In this document: piece by piece, positions 38,764 through 48,771 of the stretch
Layout of the letters: every line of letters starts with the position of its first letter
How positions within the stretch are numbered: the stretch's first letter is position 1
Assembly (NCBI GenBank): GCA_028695145.1
Contig: JAQVJP010000005.1
Coordinates: 1 to 48,995, forward strand
Direction of reading: 5' to 3'
DNA from: Eubacteriales bacterium
GTDB lineage: Bacteria > Bacillota > Clostridia > Saccharofermentanales > UBA5734
Length of the DNA: 48,995 nt
Translations under genes and position numbers: made by a program
The notes under the pieces: model-generated
Database searches by the model: none
Told to the model about the DNA's origin: nothing
Seen by the model: the letters and a program-made list of their open reading frames with translations, nothing else

Positions 38764-40047
38764 TTAATTGAGAGTTTGGCCCAGAACTACAGTTATTGTG
38801 AGAGTTTCTGTGGTTTCCGAACGAAACACACGAACATCTACCCATTGGCCGGCATAAAATCGCTGTAGTTGATTAGCAAAATCAGATGTATTGAGGACTG
38901 AATCGTCATCGAAACCGATAATAATGTCCCCAGACCGCAGGCCAGCTTGTTCAGCAGGACTGTCAGTTTGAACTTCATGAATATATACACCATTATCCGG
39001 CCAACCAAATTGAACAGACATCTCGGCATATTCAAGATCAGAGAGCAACGAAACACCAAGCCATGGCTGACCGGGATTAATCGGACGCTTCTTCAGTTCC
39101 TCCGCGATTTCTACAGCCGTATTGGCAGGGATCGCGAAATTTATGCCTTCAAACTGACTCTTAACTAAGCCGGAGTTATTAATCCCTATAACCTGGCCAT
39201 GTTCATTGATCAAAGCACCTCCGGAATTGCCGGTGTTTACCGCGGCGTCAGTTTGAATGAGCGCCATCGTTGATCCGTTCTCAAGCTGAACCTGCCGGTC
39301 AAGTCCGCTGATGATTCCGGAAGTAACCGAACCCATGAGCTGAAGACCTGATGGACTACCTATAGCTACAGCTAATTCTCCGGTTTTGAGATCATCAGAG
39401 TTGCCAAAACTTACAGACGGCAGATTAGCAGCAGTTATTTTCAAAAGCGCAAGATCTGTAGATGCGTCACGCCCGACAACTACAGCATCGTAAGGAGAAC
39501 TTTCACCATATAAAAAAACCGATATCACAGCCTGCTCAATAAGCTCTCCTCTGCTGTATGCCGAAGCAACAACATGGTTATTGGTAAGTATATAGCCGTC
39601 ATGTGAATATATAACTCCGGAGCCTTCACTGACGGCAGCAATATCAGTTCCTGGCAAAAACGACTCGACACGAACCCCGGCAATTGATGGCAGAAGTTTT
39701 TCCGCGATCGCCTCTATTCGTCCATCCCCCGGCAGTGAAAGATCTATCAAAGTAGTTTCTTTCGTTTCAGATTCGCTTGTCGATTCTTCAGTAGAGTTTT
39801 GCGAACCACTCGCTTCAGCATCAGTTTTACTTGTTACTTCTTCAGATGTTGATCCATCAGTCGATGAGGTATTAGTCGTTGTTTCAGTTTGGTAATCGGC
39901 AGAATTTCCAGTTTGAGTATCAAGTCTCGGAATAAGTGTAAGGAAAACAATCAACCAGGTTAGAAGGGCACCGGCAACGGCTCCGCTAATAATCAATACA
40001 AGAGCTGATAACTTTTCCTTATTCTTAACTGGTCTTATGTTCAGCAT
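38764..40047 (-). CDS. HtrA/DegP-like trypsin-like serine protease with PDZ domain
   Basis: N-terminal TM, Ser/Thr/Glu-rich linker, ILTNNHVV, DASTDLALLKI, NTGNSGGALIN, PDZ AEQAGLRSGDIIIGFDD. Confidence 0.94.
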   Translation of the reverse strand: MLNIRPVKNKEKLSALVLIISGAVAGALLTWLIVFLTLIPRLDTQTGNSADYQTETTTNTSSTDGSTSEEVTSKTDAEASGSQNSTEESTSESETKETTLIDLSLPGDGRIEAIAEKLLPSIAGVRVESFLPGTDIAAVSEGSGVIYSHDGYILTNNHVVASAYSRGELIEQAVISVFLYGESSPYDAVVVGRDASTDLALLKITAANLPSVSFGNSDDLKTGELAVAIGSPSGLQLMGSVTSGIISGLDRQVQLENGSTMALIQTDAAVNTGNSGGALINEHGQVIGINNSGLVKSQFEGINFAIPANTAVEIAEELKKRPINPGQPWLGVSLLSDLEYAEMSVQFGWPDNGVYIHEVQTDSPAEQAGLRSGDIIIGFDDDSVLNTSDFANQLQRFYAGQWVDVRVFRSETTETLTITVVLGQTLN

Positions 40048-40413
40048 GCTAAATACCTCTTGCTAAATAACAGTAAATATACACTTCAAACGAAACACGA
40101 TTGTATCATTATATATGTTGTTTGCTTTCATTTTATTATATGTCAGGTCGCATTCATTGACCAGAGCACAAAAAAGCTTCATTCTCGTAACCGTTTACGA
40201 TTATTTTCATATTTATTAAACAACTATATTTTCGTCACCATAGGAGGATGAATCGTATTCGTAAACGTTTGTCGACGTGATATTGCACAGACATTCTGTT
40301 TTACTTCTGTTTACACTTATGATCATTGCTTAATCTAATGGCATTTTTGTTCATTTGTGTTATATTATTGTTTGGATTGAGCTGAATTCCATCAGCGACA
40401 GGAGGTATAACGG

Positions 40414-41760
40414 GTGTTAAAATTTTCTACTTTTTCCGGCGGGGTCCATCCCAAAGGCAACAAAAACACTCATTTCTATCCCACAGTCAGACTTGATCAG
40501 TTTACGAAACTGAGGATACCAATGAGCATGCATATCGGTCCGCCCTGTGAATGTATCGTAAAACCAGGCGATTATGTACAGGTCGGACAGATAATCGGCA
40601 ATCCTACTGCAGCTATGGCTGTACCTATACATTCAAGTGTTTCAGGCACAGTCAAGCAGGTACGCAGAGAAGTTGCCAGCAACGGCAGATCTATAGAAGT
40701 AGTCGAAATCGAATCAGATCTCAAGTATACCTGGCATGATTCAATCAAACCCCCAACAATAACGGATCAAGCTAGCTTCATACAAGCAATTCGCGATTCC
40801 GGTCTGGTAGGGCTTGGCGGGGCAGGCTTCCCAACTTATATGAAACTTCAGCCTCCCCCGGGCAAAGAACCAGACGTACTGCTGATAAACGCTGCGGAGT
40901 GTGAGCCATACATCACAGCTGACTTCCGGCAATGTGCTGAGCATCCGGATGAGATAATCGACGGTACTATGCAGGTTATGAAATATATGCAGATTTCAAA
41001 AGCTATCATCGGCGTTGAGGATAATAAGCCTCTGGCTGCTGAAGTTTTACGAAATGAAATCACCAAGTATTTTCTGGCAATGAATATCAAGCCGAAAATA
41101 AAAGTTGTCAGCCTCAAAACCATTTATCCGCAAGGGGCTGAAAAAATGCTGATATATTCGCTGACCAAGAGAGCTGTTCCATCCGGCGCTCTGCCTCATG
41201 ATGTCGGCGTATTAATGTTAAATGTAAGTACAGTCAGATTCATCTCAAAATATATTAAGACCGGCATGCCGCTGGTGCGTAAACGTGTCACGCTTGATGG
41301 TTCAGGTTTGAACCTGCCAAGTAATGTTAACGTACCCATCGGAGCCCTTATTCCTGACGTAATCGAAGCCGCTGGCGGTCTTGCCGAAGAAGCCGGCAAG
41401 ATTATTATGGGCGGATCCATGATGGGTGTTGCTGTTGACAGACTGGACGTTTCAATTATTAAACATAATAACGCGATACTTGTATTCGGGAAAAAAGAAG
41501 CGTCAATACCAGATGAAACACAGTGTATTCGCTGCGGACGGTGTATCACAGCCTGTCCAATGCATCTTATGCCGACTAATCTTGATATTATGGCCCGCAA
41601 CAAAGATTTCGAAGGGCTTAAACAATATCACGTTATGGACTGTATCGAATGTGGATGCTGCACTTATGTCTGTCCGGCTAAGCGCTACCTCGTCCAGAGC
41701 ATTCGCAATGGCAAAGCTTACGTACGTCAGCAGCCAGCAGAGGAGGTCAGTAAAAAATGA
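40414..41760 (+). CDS. rnfC: Electron transport complex subunit RnfC (GTG start)
   Basis: FSGGVHPKGNKN; GLGGAGFPTYMKL; INAAECEPYITADFR; two 4Fe-4S motifs; GGAGG upstream. Confidence 0.95.
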   Translation: MLKFSTFSGGVHPKGNKNTHFYPTVRLDQFTKLRIPMSMHIGPPCECIVKPGDYVQVGQIIGNPTAAMAVPIHSSVSGTVKQVRREVASNGRSIEVVEIESDLKYTWHDSIKPPTITDQASFIQAIRDSGLVGLGGAGFPTYMKLQPPPGKEPDVLLINAAECEPYITADFRQCAEHPDEIIDGTMQVMKYMQISKAIIGVEDNKPLAAEVLRNEITKYFLAMNIKPKIKVVSLKTIYPQGAEKMLIYSLTKRAVPSGALPHDVGVLMLNVSTVRFISKYIKTGMPLVRKRVTLDGSGLNLPSNVNVPIGALIPDVIEAAGGLAEEAGKIIMGGSMMGVAVDRLDVSIIKHNNAILVFGKKEASIPDETQCIRCGRCITACPMHLMPTNLDIMARNKDFEGLKQYHVMDCIECGCCTYVCPAKRYLVQSIRNGKAYVRQQPAEEVSKK

Positions 41761-42740
41761 TGTTGCAAGTTTCATCCTCACCACATATCAGAGACAACGC
41801 TACATCTCAGAGATTAATGCTTGATGTAATTATCGCTTTGATCCCTGCTGTAATAGCATCGGTCTGGATTTTTGGAGCAGCGGCCGCAATAGTTATCGCG
41901 GTAACAACCGGAACAGCTGTTATCTTCGAGTATATATCCAGAAAAGTCATGAAAAGATACAACTCTATTGCAGATTTGAGCGCTGTAGTGACCGGTCTAT
42001 TGCTGGCACTGAATCTTCCACCGACAATTCCACTCTGGATGGCAGTAACGGGCTCATTTATTGCTATAGTCGTTGTCAAACAGATGTTTGGTGGTATTGG
42101 TCACAATTTTGTCAACCCAGCCATGGCCGCTCGTGTTATTATGACTATTTCTTATCCGGCAGCCATGACTCGTTGGGCGGTGCTTGAACGCCGTATCGCT
42201 GACAGCGCGTTATTAGAAAACTCAGAATCGATACACGCTGTTGCGACCGATCTGGTTTCCACAGCCACGCCTCTATATCTTCTACAGAACAACAGTGATA
42301 TGCCATCTTACCTGGATCTGTTCCTTGGAATTAAAGGCGGTTGTCTTGGTGAAATCTCAATCGCGGCTCTGACTATAGGTATAATCTATCTCGTAATCCG
42401 CAAGGTCATAACGCTCTGGCTGCCACTGACATATATTGGCACGGTAGCACTGATTACTTTTGCCGGTGGACAGGATCCACTTTATCATGTATTATCCGGC
42501 GGACTATTTCTCGGTGCGTTTTTTATGGCTACCGATTATGTTACTTCGCCAATGACACGCAAGGGCAAAATAATTTTTGGTCTGGGCTGTGGATTAATCA
42601 CTGCTATCATCAGATTGTTTGGCGGCATGACAGAAGGCGTGTCATTTTCAATCCTCTTCATGAACACACTTACACCGCATATTGACCGTTGGACAATCCC
42701 GGTGCCCTTCGGAGGAGGTGTTAAACATGCGAAAGGATAA
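41757..42740 (+). CDS. rnfD: RnfD
   Basis: SSPHIRDNATSQRLMLDVIIALIPA; STATPLYLL flavinylation-type site; FMATDYVTSPMT. Confidence 0.95.
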   Translation: MMLQVSSSPHIRDNATSQRLMLDVIIALIPAVIASVWIFGAAAAIVIAVTTGTAVIFEYISRKVMKRYNSIADLSAVVTGLLLALNLPPTIPLWMAVTGSFIAIVVVKQMFGGIGHNFVNPAMAARVIMTISYPAAMTRWAVLERRIADSALLENSESIHAVATDLVSTATPLYLLQNNSDMPSYLDLFLGIKGGCLGEISIAALTIGIIYLVIRKVITLWLPLTYIGTVALITFAGGQDPLYHVLSGGLFLGAFFMATDYVTSPMTRKGKIIFGLGCGLITAIIRLFGGMTEGVSFSILFMNTLTPHIDRWTIPVPFGGGVKHAKG

Positions 42741-43308
42741 TGGTGTTTTACCTGCTCTAATTCTCACATTAATATGTCTAATCGCAACCGCGCTATTGGC
42801 AATCACAAATCAGGCAACACTTCCGGCACGTCAGCAACAAGCTCTGGCAGCCGAAAATGAAAACAAGTTTGCGCTGTTTCCTGACGCGGCTGAATTCGTT
42901 GAGCTTGACATTTCTACACATACAACAAGTTTCCCGGCATTAACCAACGCCTATCAGGCCGTTGGTCAAGATGGCTCAGAACTGGGAATTCTGCTTGCCG
43001 CCGCTTCACGTGGATACGGTGGCGAAGTACCGATCATGGTCGCGGTAGATACAGCAGATAAAATCAGTGGTATCAGAGTACTGTCCAATGATGAGACTCC
43101 GGGGCTCGGTAAAAAGATCGAGGATAATGAGTTTTTAAGTCAATTTTCAGACAAGCCCATTGATATTCGTTACACAACGAAAATCGGCGAAACCGGCCGC
43201 GAAGTTATCGATTCAGTATCAGGCGCGACTATTTCTTCGAGAGCAGTCACAGAATCGCTTAATGCCGCACTTGAAGTGTACACAAAAATCAGCGGAGGTG
43301 ATTCATAA
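42727..43308 (+). CDS. rnfG: RnfG
   Basis: ETPGLGKKIEDNEFLSQF; DSVSGATISSRAVTESLNAAL flavinylation motif. Confidence 0.93.
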   Translation: MRKDNGVLPALILTLICLIATALLAITNQATLPARQQQALAAENENKFALFPDAAEFVELDISTHTTSFPALTNAYQAVGQDGSELGILLAAASRGYGGEVPIMVAVDTADKISGIRVLSNDETPGLGKKIEDNEFLSQFSDKPIDIRYTTKIGETGREVIDSVSGATISSRAVTESLNAALEVYTKISGGDS

Positions 43309-44090
43309 TGCCAACCCCAAAAATCTCTTTGAAAAACGAGTTTAGCAAAGGACTGGTCAGAGAAAACCCGGTTCTGCGTCTTATGCTTGGCGTATGCCCG
43401 ACACTGGCGGTTACCACTACAGCCAAAAACGGCATAGGCATGGGATTAGCCGCGACCTTCGTTCTTGTCAGCTCTAATATTGTTATCTCCTTGTTAAGAC
43501 CAGTAATACCGGAAAAAGTCCGTATACCTGCTTTTATAACAGTTATTGCCAGTTTTGTTACTATCGTTCAGATGTTAATGCAGGCTTTTTTGCCAGATCT
43601 GAACGACTCGCTTGGGATTTTTATTCCTTTAATAACCGTTAACTGTATCATTCTGGCCAGAGCTGAGATGTTTGCCAGCAAACATTCCATACTGCCATCA
43701 ATCGCTGACGGACTGGGAATGGGCGCAGGCTACACAGCGACATTATTCTTGATGGGAACCATCAGAGAAGTCATGGGCAATGGTTCATTTATGGATATTA
43801 AACTGCCCTTCATCGGTACCGGAACAATTGAGCCAATGCTTATTATGATTTTGCCCCCCGGAGGATTTTTCGCCTACGGCATGCTGATCGCTCTATCACA
43901 GAAACTTGCAGAATGGCTGGAAAAACGCAATCCTGATATCAAGGGAGACGACTCTTGCGCAGGAGCTATCAATGATCAGACAGCTTGTCTTCTATGCGGA
44001 GCCTGCAGTTTGCATAAGGGCATGGATGAAGCAGCGGCCGAAATGCGGGACAAGGCTGACAATCAAAAGAAGGACGGTGATATTAAATGA
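43308..44090 (+). CDS. rnfE: RnfE
   Basis: EFSKGLVRENPVLRLMLGVCPTLAVTTTAKNGIGMGLAATFVL. Confidence 0.94.
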   Translation: MPTPKISLKNEFSKGLVRENPVLRLMLGVCPTLAVTTTAKNGIGMGLAATFVLVSSNIVISLLRPVIPEKVRIPAFITVIASFVTIVQMLMQAFLPDLNDSLGIFIPLITVNCIILARAEMFASKHSILPSIADGLGMGAGYTATLFLMGTIREVMGNGSFMDIKLPFIGTGTIEPMLIMILPPGGFFAYGMLIALSQKLAEWLEKRNPDIKGDDSCAGAINDQTACLLCGACSLHKGMDEAAAEMRDKADNQKKDGDIK

Positions 44091-44677
44091 AAGAAATGCT
44101 GATTATACTTTTCAGTGCTATTCTTGTTGATAACTTCGTATTGTCACGTTTTCTTGGCATCTGTCCTTTTCTTGGCGTTTCCAAAAATCTGAAAACGGCT
44201 ATGGGCATGAGTTTCGCGGTTTTAGCTGTAATGGTTATGGCAAGCGCTATAACCTGGCCGGTATTCAACTTGCTGCTGGCACCAAACGGTTTGTCATATC
44301 TGCAGACAGTTATCTTCATTCTGGTAATAGCTTCACTTGTTCAAATTATAGAAACTGTGCTCAAAAAAGCTATACCTTCACTGTATCAATCTCTTGGTAT
44401 TTATTTGCCGCTCATCACAACGAACTGCGCGATTCTTGGCGCGGCTATCCTAAACATTGATAATGAGTATACTTTTTTACAGTCCATAGCTAATAGTTTG
44501 GGAGCAGGTCTTGGTTTTATGCTGGCTTTATTCATATTTGCCGGGGTTCGCAGCAAGGTAGATCACGCTGATGTCCCAAAATTCATGAAAGGCCTGCCAA
44601 TAACGCTGGTTTCCGCTGCCCTTGTTTCGATTTCTTTTTTCGGTTTCAAGGGACTAATTGAGAAACTGTTTGGATGA
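44087..44677 (+). CDS. rnfA: RnfA
   Basis: ILVDNFVLSRFLGICPFLGVSKNLKTAMGM; LPLITTNCAILG. Confidence 0.95.
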   Translation: MKEMLIILFSAILVDNFVLSRFLGICPFLGVSKNLKTAMGMSFAVLAVMVMASAITWPVFNLLLAPNGLSYLQTVIFILVIASLVQIIETVLKKAIPSLYQSLGIYLPLITTNCAILGAAILNIDNEYTFLQSIANSLGAGLGFMLALFIFAGVRSKVDHADVPKFMKGLPITLVSAALVSISFFGFKGLIEKLFG

Positions 44678-44686
44678 TAGGAGGCC

Positions 44687-45619
44687 ATGATGATTATTAA
44701 TAGGATTGTTCTTGACAGCCTGCCGCAATACCGGCAAGTCTTACAGGCGATTGTTCTATCTAACGAAGTAAGTTCTGTCTGGCTGCCTGTAGCAGTCGGC
44801 AGCGGTATAGCTCTTGTACTCGGTTTGATTATTTTGCTGACAGCAAAATTCTTTGCGGTACCAGTGGATGACAAATTAGAGAAAATCAAGGGGATTCTGC
44901 CGGGAGCCAACTGTGGAGCTTGTGGGTTTACAGGTTGTGAAGGTTATGCCAGATCACTTGCCGAGGGAGACAGTGACACCGCTAAGTGCCCTGTAGGCGG
45001 CGTAGCGACCGCTCAAGAGTTATCAAGCTTCCTTGGTCTGGCAGCTCCTGACTTCACACCTAAGGTTGCTTACATGTACTGTAACGGTACGACAGAACAT
45101 ACCAGCAAGAGGTTCGAGTATTCCGGAACCAAAAGCTGCGCTGCTGCTCACAGCCTCTTCTCCGGACCAAACTCCTGCTCATATGGCTGCCTCGGCTTCG
45201 GTGATTGTTTAGAAGTATGTAATTTTGACGCTATTTACTATGAAAAAGGCATTATACGAATTAACGCTGACAACTGTACAGCATGTGGTCTATGTGTAAA
45301 AGCCTGTCCCAAAAACCTGATAAGTATAATACCAAAACATAAGAATACATACGCTGTACAATGCCGCAACAAATGGCCAGGTGCGCAAACTCGAAAAAAC
45401 TGCTCAGTCGGTTGTATCGGCTGCCGCAAATGCTTCAAAGCCTGCGAATATGGTGCTATCACCATGGATGGACCACTCGCTGTAATTGATCACGAGAAGT
45501 GTACTCATTGTGGCGCCTGTATTTCTGAATGCCCGACAGGCGCCATCCATAATGGACTACCTTCGTTTGCGGGTAGCTGGCCATCAACCGGAAAACCTGA
45601 AGAAGCTGTCTCATCATGA
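44687..45619 (+). CDS. rnfB: RnfB
   Basis: LPGANCGACGFTGCEGYARSLAEG; multiple CxxCxxCxxxC motifs. Confidence 0.95.
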   Translation: MMIINRIVLDSLPQYRQVLQAIVLSNEVSSVWLPVAVGSGIALVLGLIILLTAKFFAVPVDDKLEKIKGILPGANCGACGFTGCEGYARSLAEGDSDTAKCPVGGVATAQELSSFLGLAAPDFTPKVAYMYCNGTTEHTSKRFEYSGTKSCAAAHSLFSGPNSCSYGCLGFGDCLEVCNFDAIYYEKGIIRINADNCTACGLCVKACPKNLISIIPKHKNTYAVQCRNKWPGAQTRKNCSVGCIGCRKCFKACEYGAITMDGPLAVIDHEKCTHCGACISECPTGAIHNGLPSFAGSWPSTGKPEEAVSS

Positions 45620-45695
45620 AAAGCTTGCTTTTATTGATGTACTGTGATATTATTCCTTGTGCACGTTTTAGCACAAAACGTAAGGAGGTGTTCAA

Positions 45696-45893
45696 ATGGC
45701 TAAGTGTGAGATTTGTCAGAAAGACTTGCTTTCCGGCAGGAAAATCAGCATAACCCGTTCACAGGTTTCTCGCCGTGCTCTGACTAAGCAGAAACCCAAT
45801 ATTCGTACAGTTAAGGTTGTTGTTGATGGTACTCCCACAACGATGCATGTTTGCACCAGGTGCCTCCGTTCCAACGCGGTTAAGAGGTCCTGA
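45696..45893 (+). CDS. rpmB: 50S ribosomal protein L28
   Basis: MAKCEICQKDLLSGRKISITRSQVSRRALTKQKPNIRTVKV; CxxC pair zinc-ribbon type. Confidence 0.93.
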   Translation: MAKCEICQKDLLSGRKISITRSQVSRRALTKQKPNIRTVKVVVDGTPTTMHVCTRCLRSNAVKRS

Positions 45894-45946
45894 AGCTGCG
45901 TTGACGACAAGTTTTGTCGCTTGACGGGTTTGATGCAAAATGCTTG

Positions 45947-45996
45947 AAGACTGTCCCTTATATAGCTTACACAAGCTGTATCGGGACAGTCTTTTT
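45947..45996. terminator. Strong intrinsic terminator after rpmB
   Basis: AAGACTGTCCC...GGGACAGTCTTTTT with paired inner segment ATATAGCTT/AAGCTGTAT. Confidence 0.88.
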
Positions 45997-46020
45997 CATT
46001 CATTTACATTTCGATAGTCA

Positions 46021-47259
46021 TCAAGAGGAGGTTGGAATATCATCCACTTCTTGATACTCAGCTGAACTTCGCTCAGAATAGAGTCTCCTTACGGCGATTA
46101 TTCTTTCTGTCCAATCAGGTATCTGAGCAGGATCCACCAGCCTGATCGCGGTAGAACCAGGCTTCTCCATCAGGAATTGTCCGTTTTCCATGACTATTGC
46201 CATAGATACAGCTTCGCCAGGATTCGCCGCGTCATCTACAAAAACAAGGTCGGCCGGTTGTAGTATAGACAAATCAAATTGCGCTGTTTTCGGAGGTCCT
46301 TCCGCAGTTTCTTCATCACTTGCGGCCTCTGTGGACTCATTATCATCTTTTTGATCAGAGTCATCAGATTCAGGTTCTAAATATCTAAGCTCAATTGCTT
46401 CTCCACTTAAAACCTGTTCGCTTAAATCACGAGGTAAATTTATACCATTAACAATTCCTGCTATTCTGGCTATACCTTCACATGATACGCCAGTTCGTGA
46501 TTGTCCGAAATCAAGCACCGTCACATTGTGAAATGTCATCGCGCTGCTGCAGTAATAGCGAGCGCCATCGGGTGTCATTGTTATTTCCTCATCGGCTCCG
46601 ATTACAATGACACCATCCTCACCTATCCAACCATATTCGCCATCAGGCAGACGCACACGTAAAATACCATCACCACGATAATCCGCAAACAGCCTTGTGC
46701 CCATCATTACCTCAGTAAGCATGGTTCCACTGCGTGCGTGACTCATAATTCGTTTTGCGGATGAAGCTACGACAGCCTGATAGACATATAAATCAGGTTC
46801 AATACTCTCACGTGACGAAGAAACATTTTCTATAAGCATAAAACCCGATGTCCCATCAAGCAATTCTATCTCTACGAAACCCCAGGCAGGTGAATCATCA
46901 ATAATCCGGACAGGCTCATTGTACAAGGCTTGAGCTTTTCTTGCCGATTTAAGATCTGGAGCAGCAAAAACATCTGCAACCGGTGCGCTAACCGCTCGGT
47001 ATGAAGAATCGTACAAATATTCAACCTGGTTTTGGTTTGAGTTATCTTGATCCAGGTTGATCTGCAGTCTTGAGAGAACCAAAGGAGCCGCCCAGAATAT
47101 TACAGCTATAATCAACAGGAAGGCCAAAAGCGGCAAAAACCACGGTGGCAATCTGCGATCCGGCTTCTCAATGTAAATATCCTTTTTGTATAAATTCCAG
47201 TATTCCTCAATTTTCCGGGGCGGTCTGAAGCCCCTTCTATCATTTTTCCTATTACTCAA
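46021..47259 (-). CDS. Membrane protein with SH3-like repeats and degenerate NlpC/P60-like domain
   Basis: TM segment WFLPLLAFLLIIAVIFWAAPLVL; SH3-like region; SCEGIARIAGIVNGINLPRDLSEQVLSGEAIEL ... LQPADLVFVDD ... WTERIIAVRRLY. Confidence 0.6.
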   Translation of the reverse strand: MSNRKNDRRGFRPPRKIEEYWNLYKKDIYIEKPDRRLPPWFLPLLAFLLIIAVIFWAAPLVLSRLQINLDQDNSNQNQVEYLYDSSYRAVSAPVADVFAAPDLKSARKAQALYNEPVRIIDDSPAWGFVEIELLDGTSGFMLIENVSSSRESIEPDLYVYQAVVASSAKRIMSHARSGTMLTEVMMGTRLFADYRGDGILRVRLPDGEYGWIGEDGVIVIGADEEITMTPDGARYYCSSAMTFHNVTVLDFGQSRTGVSCEGIARIAGIVNGINLPRDLSEQVLSGEAIELRYLEPESDDSDQKDDNESTEAASDEETAEGPPKTAQFDLSILQPADLVFVDDAANPGEAVSMAIVMENGQFLMEKPGSTAIRLVDPAQIPDWTERIIAVRRLYSERSSAEYQEVDDIPTSS

Positions 47260-47644
47260 CGGTTGTCTCCCACAGTATCACACACATGGCTTGAGCCAGA
47301 TCTTTTTCATGACTCAAACTCACTGAAATTGATTTGCCACCATTATCTTCAAATATTTTTTTGGCAGCACTATGTAATTCAATTACAGGCTGCCCTGATT
47401 TAATTCTTCTTACTTCAAAATCATGCCAGCTGACGCCTGACACACCAATCCCGGTGCCCAATGCTTTTGACGCAGCTTCTTTGGCTGCGAATCTTGCGGT
47501 CAAGGAAGCAAAGCGACCTGCGCCGACGCAATCATTCTGTTCAGCGACAGTCCAAATGCGATCGAGAAACGGCTGTCCAAGTCGTTCAATGGCACGTTCG
47601 ATCCTATTTATGTGAATAATATCAGTACCACAGCCGATTTGCAT
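47252..47644 (-). CDS. acpS: Holo-[acyl-carrier-protein] synthase
   Basis: GCGTDIIHINRIERAIERLG; RFAAKEAASKALGTGI; VSLSHEKDLAQA. Confidence 0.94.
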   Translation of the reverse strand: MQIGCGTDIIHINRIERAIERLGQPFLDRIWTVAEQNDCVGAGRFASLTARFAAKEAASKALGTGIGVSGVSWHDFEVRRIKSGQPVIELHSAAKKIFEDNGGKSISVSLSHEKDLAQAMCVILWETTVE

Positions 47645-47742
47645 CTAAGTATCCTCCACTCAACTGCCATTATGCTTGAAAACAAGTCTTCAGACTGTTT
47701 TAATTATAGCATGACGCAATTAAAATAGAAGAAGGTGACATT

Positions 47743-48771
47743 ATGCTTTATCCGATGATATTCAATGATGTATATAAAGCTTACATCTGGGGCGGAAGAT
47801 CGCTATCAGGTTTTGGTAAAAATTTACCGAACGAAGGTATTGTAGCCGAGAGTTGGGAAATATCCGCTCATCCAAACGGACCATCTATAATTACCAATGG
47901 GGCATTGTCCGGCAACAGTCTTGAGGAAATTCTCAAACAATACCCGGAAGAATTGCTCGGTGATTTTAACTATAGACCGTATTCGGAAAAATTTCCTTTG
48001 TTAATTAAGCTCATTGATGCCTGCGAAGACTTATCTGTACAGGTTCATCCCAATGACAGGCAAGCCTATGAACTTGAAAACGGCGAGCTCGGGAAAAATG
48101 AGATGTGGTATATCGTTGCGGCTGAACCTGGCAGTAAACTTGTCATAGGAACAGCTGACGGTATTGATAAAGATACTTTTGCCAGTGCTGTTTTAAATGG
48201 AGAAACCTCATCATGCCTGCGTGAAATTGAAGTTCAGGCTGGAGATGTGGTAGATATTCCAGCAGGACTGCTTCATGCTATCGGCAAGGGAAATGTTATC
48301 TGCGAGATACAACAGAACTCAGATACTACTTATCGCGTTTATGACTATGACCGCAGAGATGCCGCAGGCAATTCCAGACCTCTGCATATTGAGAAAGCAC
48401 TTGAAGTCATTAATTTTGATCTGGGTGACGATGTTATTAAGAAGCCTATTACTATATTTGCAAGAGAAGATAACGAGCATACAGATAAAATCGAACTGCT
48501 TGTGCTTAATGATTATTTTAAAACTGAACATTGGCTGATAGAAAATGAGATATCCTCAGAAGACAATATCAGCAGATTCAGCGCAATCACCGTGCTGAAC
48601 GGTTCGGGCAAATTACATTATGCTGACGAAAATGAAATTGAACAAATAATGGAATTATCTGCAGGACGTTCGGTGCTGATTCCTGCTGTTACAAACAAAT
48701 GGCGCATCAGCGGGAAATTGGGTTTACTGCGGGCGACACTGCCCCATCCCGTTGATCACAGTTTGCTTTGA
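47743..48771 (+). CDS. manA: Mannose-6-phosphate isomerase, type I
   Basis: IWGGRSLSGFGKNLP; SVQVHPNDRQAYELE; GKNEMWYIV; IPAGLLHAIGKG. Confidence 0.93.
   Translation: MLYPMIFNDVYKAYIWGGRSLSGFGKNLPNEGIVAESWEISAHPNGPSIITNGALSGNSLEEILKQYPEELLGDFNYRPYSEKFPLLIKLIDACEDLSVQVHPNDRQAYELENGELGKNEMWYIVAAEPGSKLVIGTADGIDKDTFASAVLNGETSSCLREIEVQAGDVVDIPAGLLHAIGKGNVICEIQQNSDTTYRVYDYDRRDAAGNSRPLHIEKALEVINFDLGDDVIKKPITIFAREDNEHTDKIELLVLNDYFKTEHWLIENEISSEDNISRFSAITVLNGSGKLHYADENEIEQIMELSAGRSVLIPAVTNKWRISGKLGLLRATLPHPVDHSLL

Noticed and set aside
40241-40280. Short ORF MNRIRKRLST preceded by AGGAGG upstream of rnfC, possible leader peptide
   Set aside because: Shine-Dalgarno directly abuts the ATG with no spacer, and the same bases form the operator-like motif
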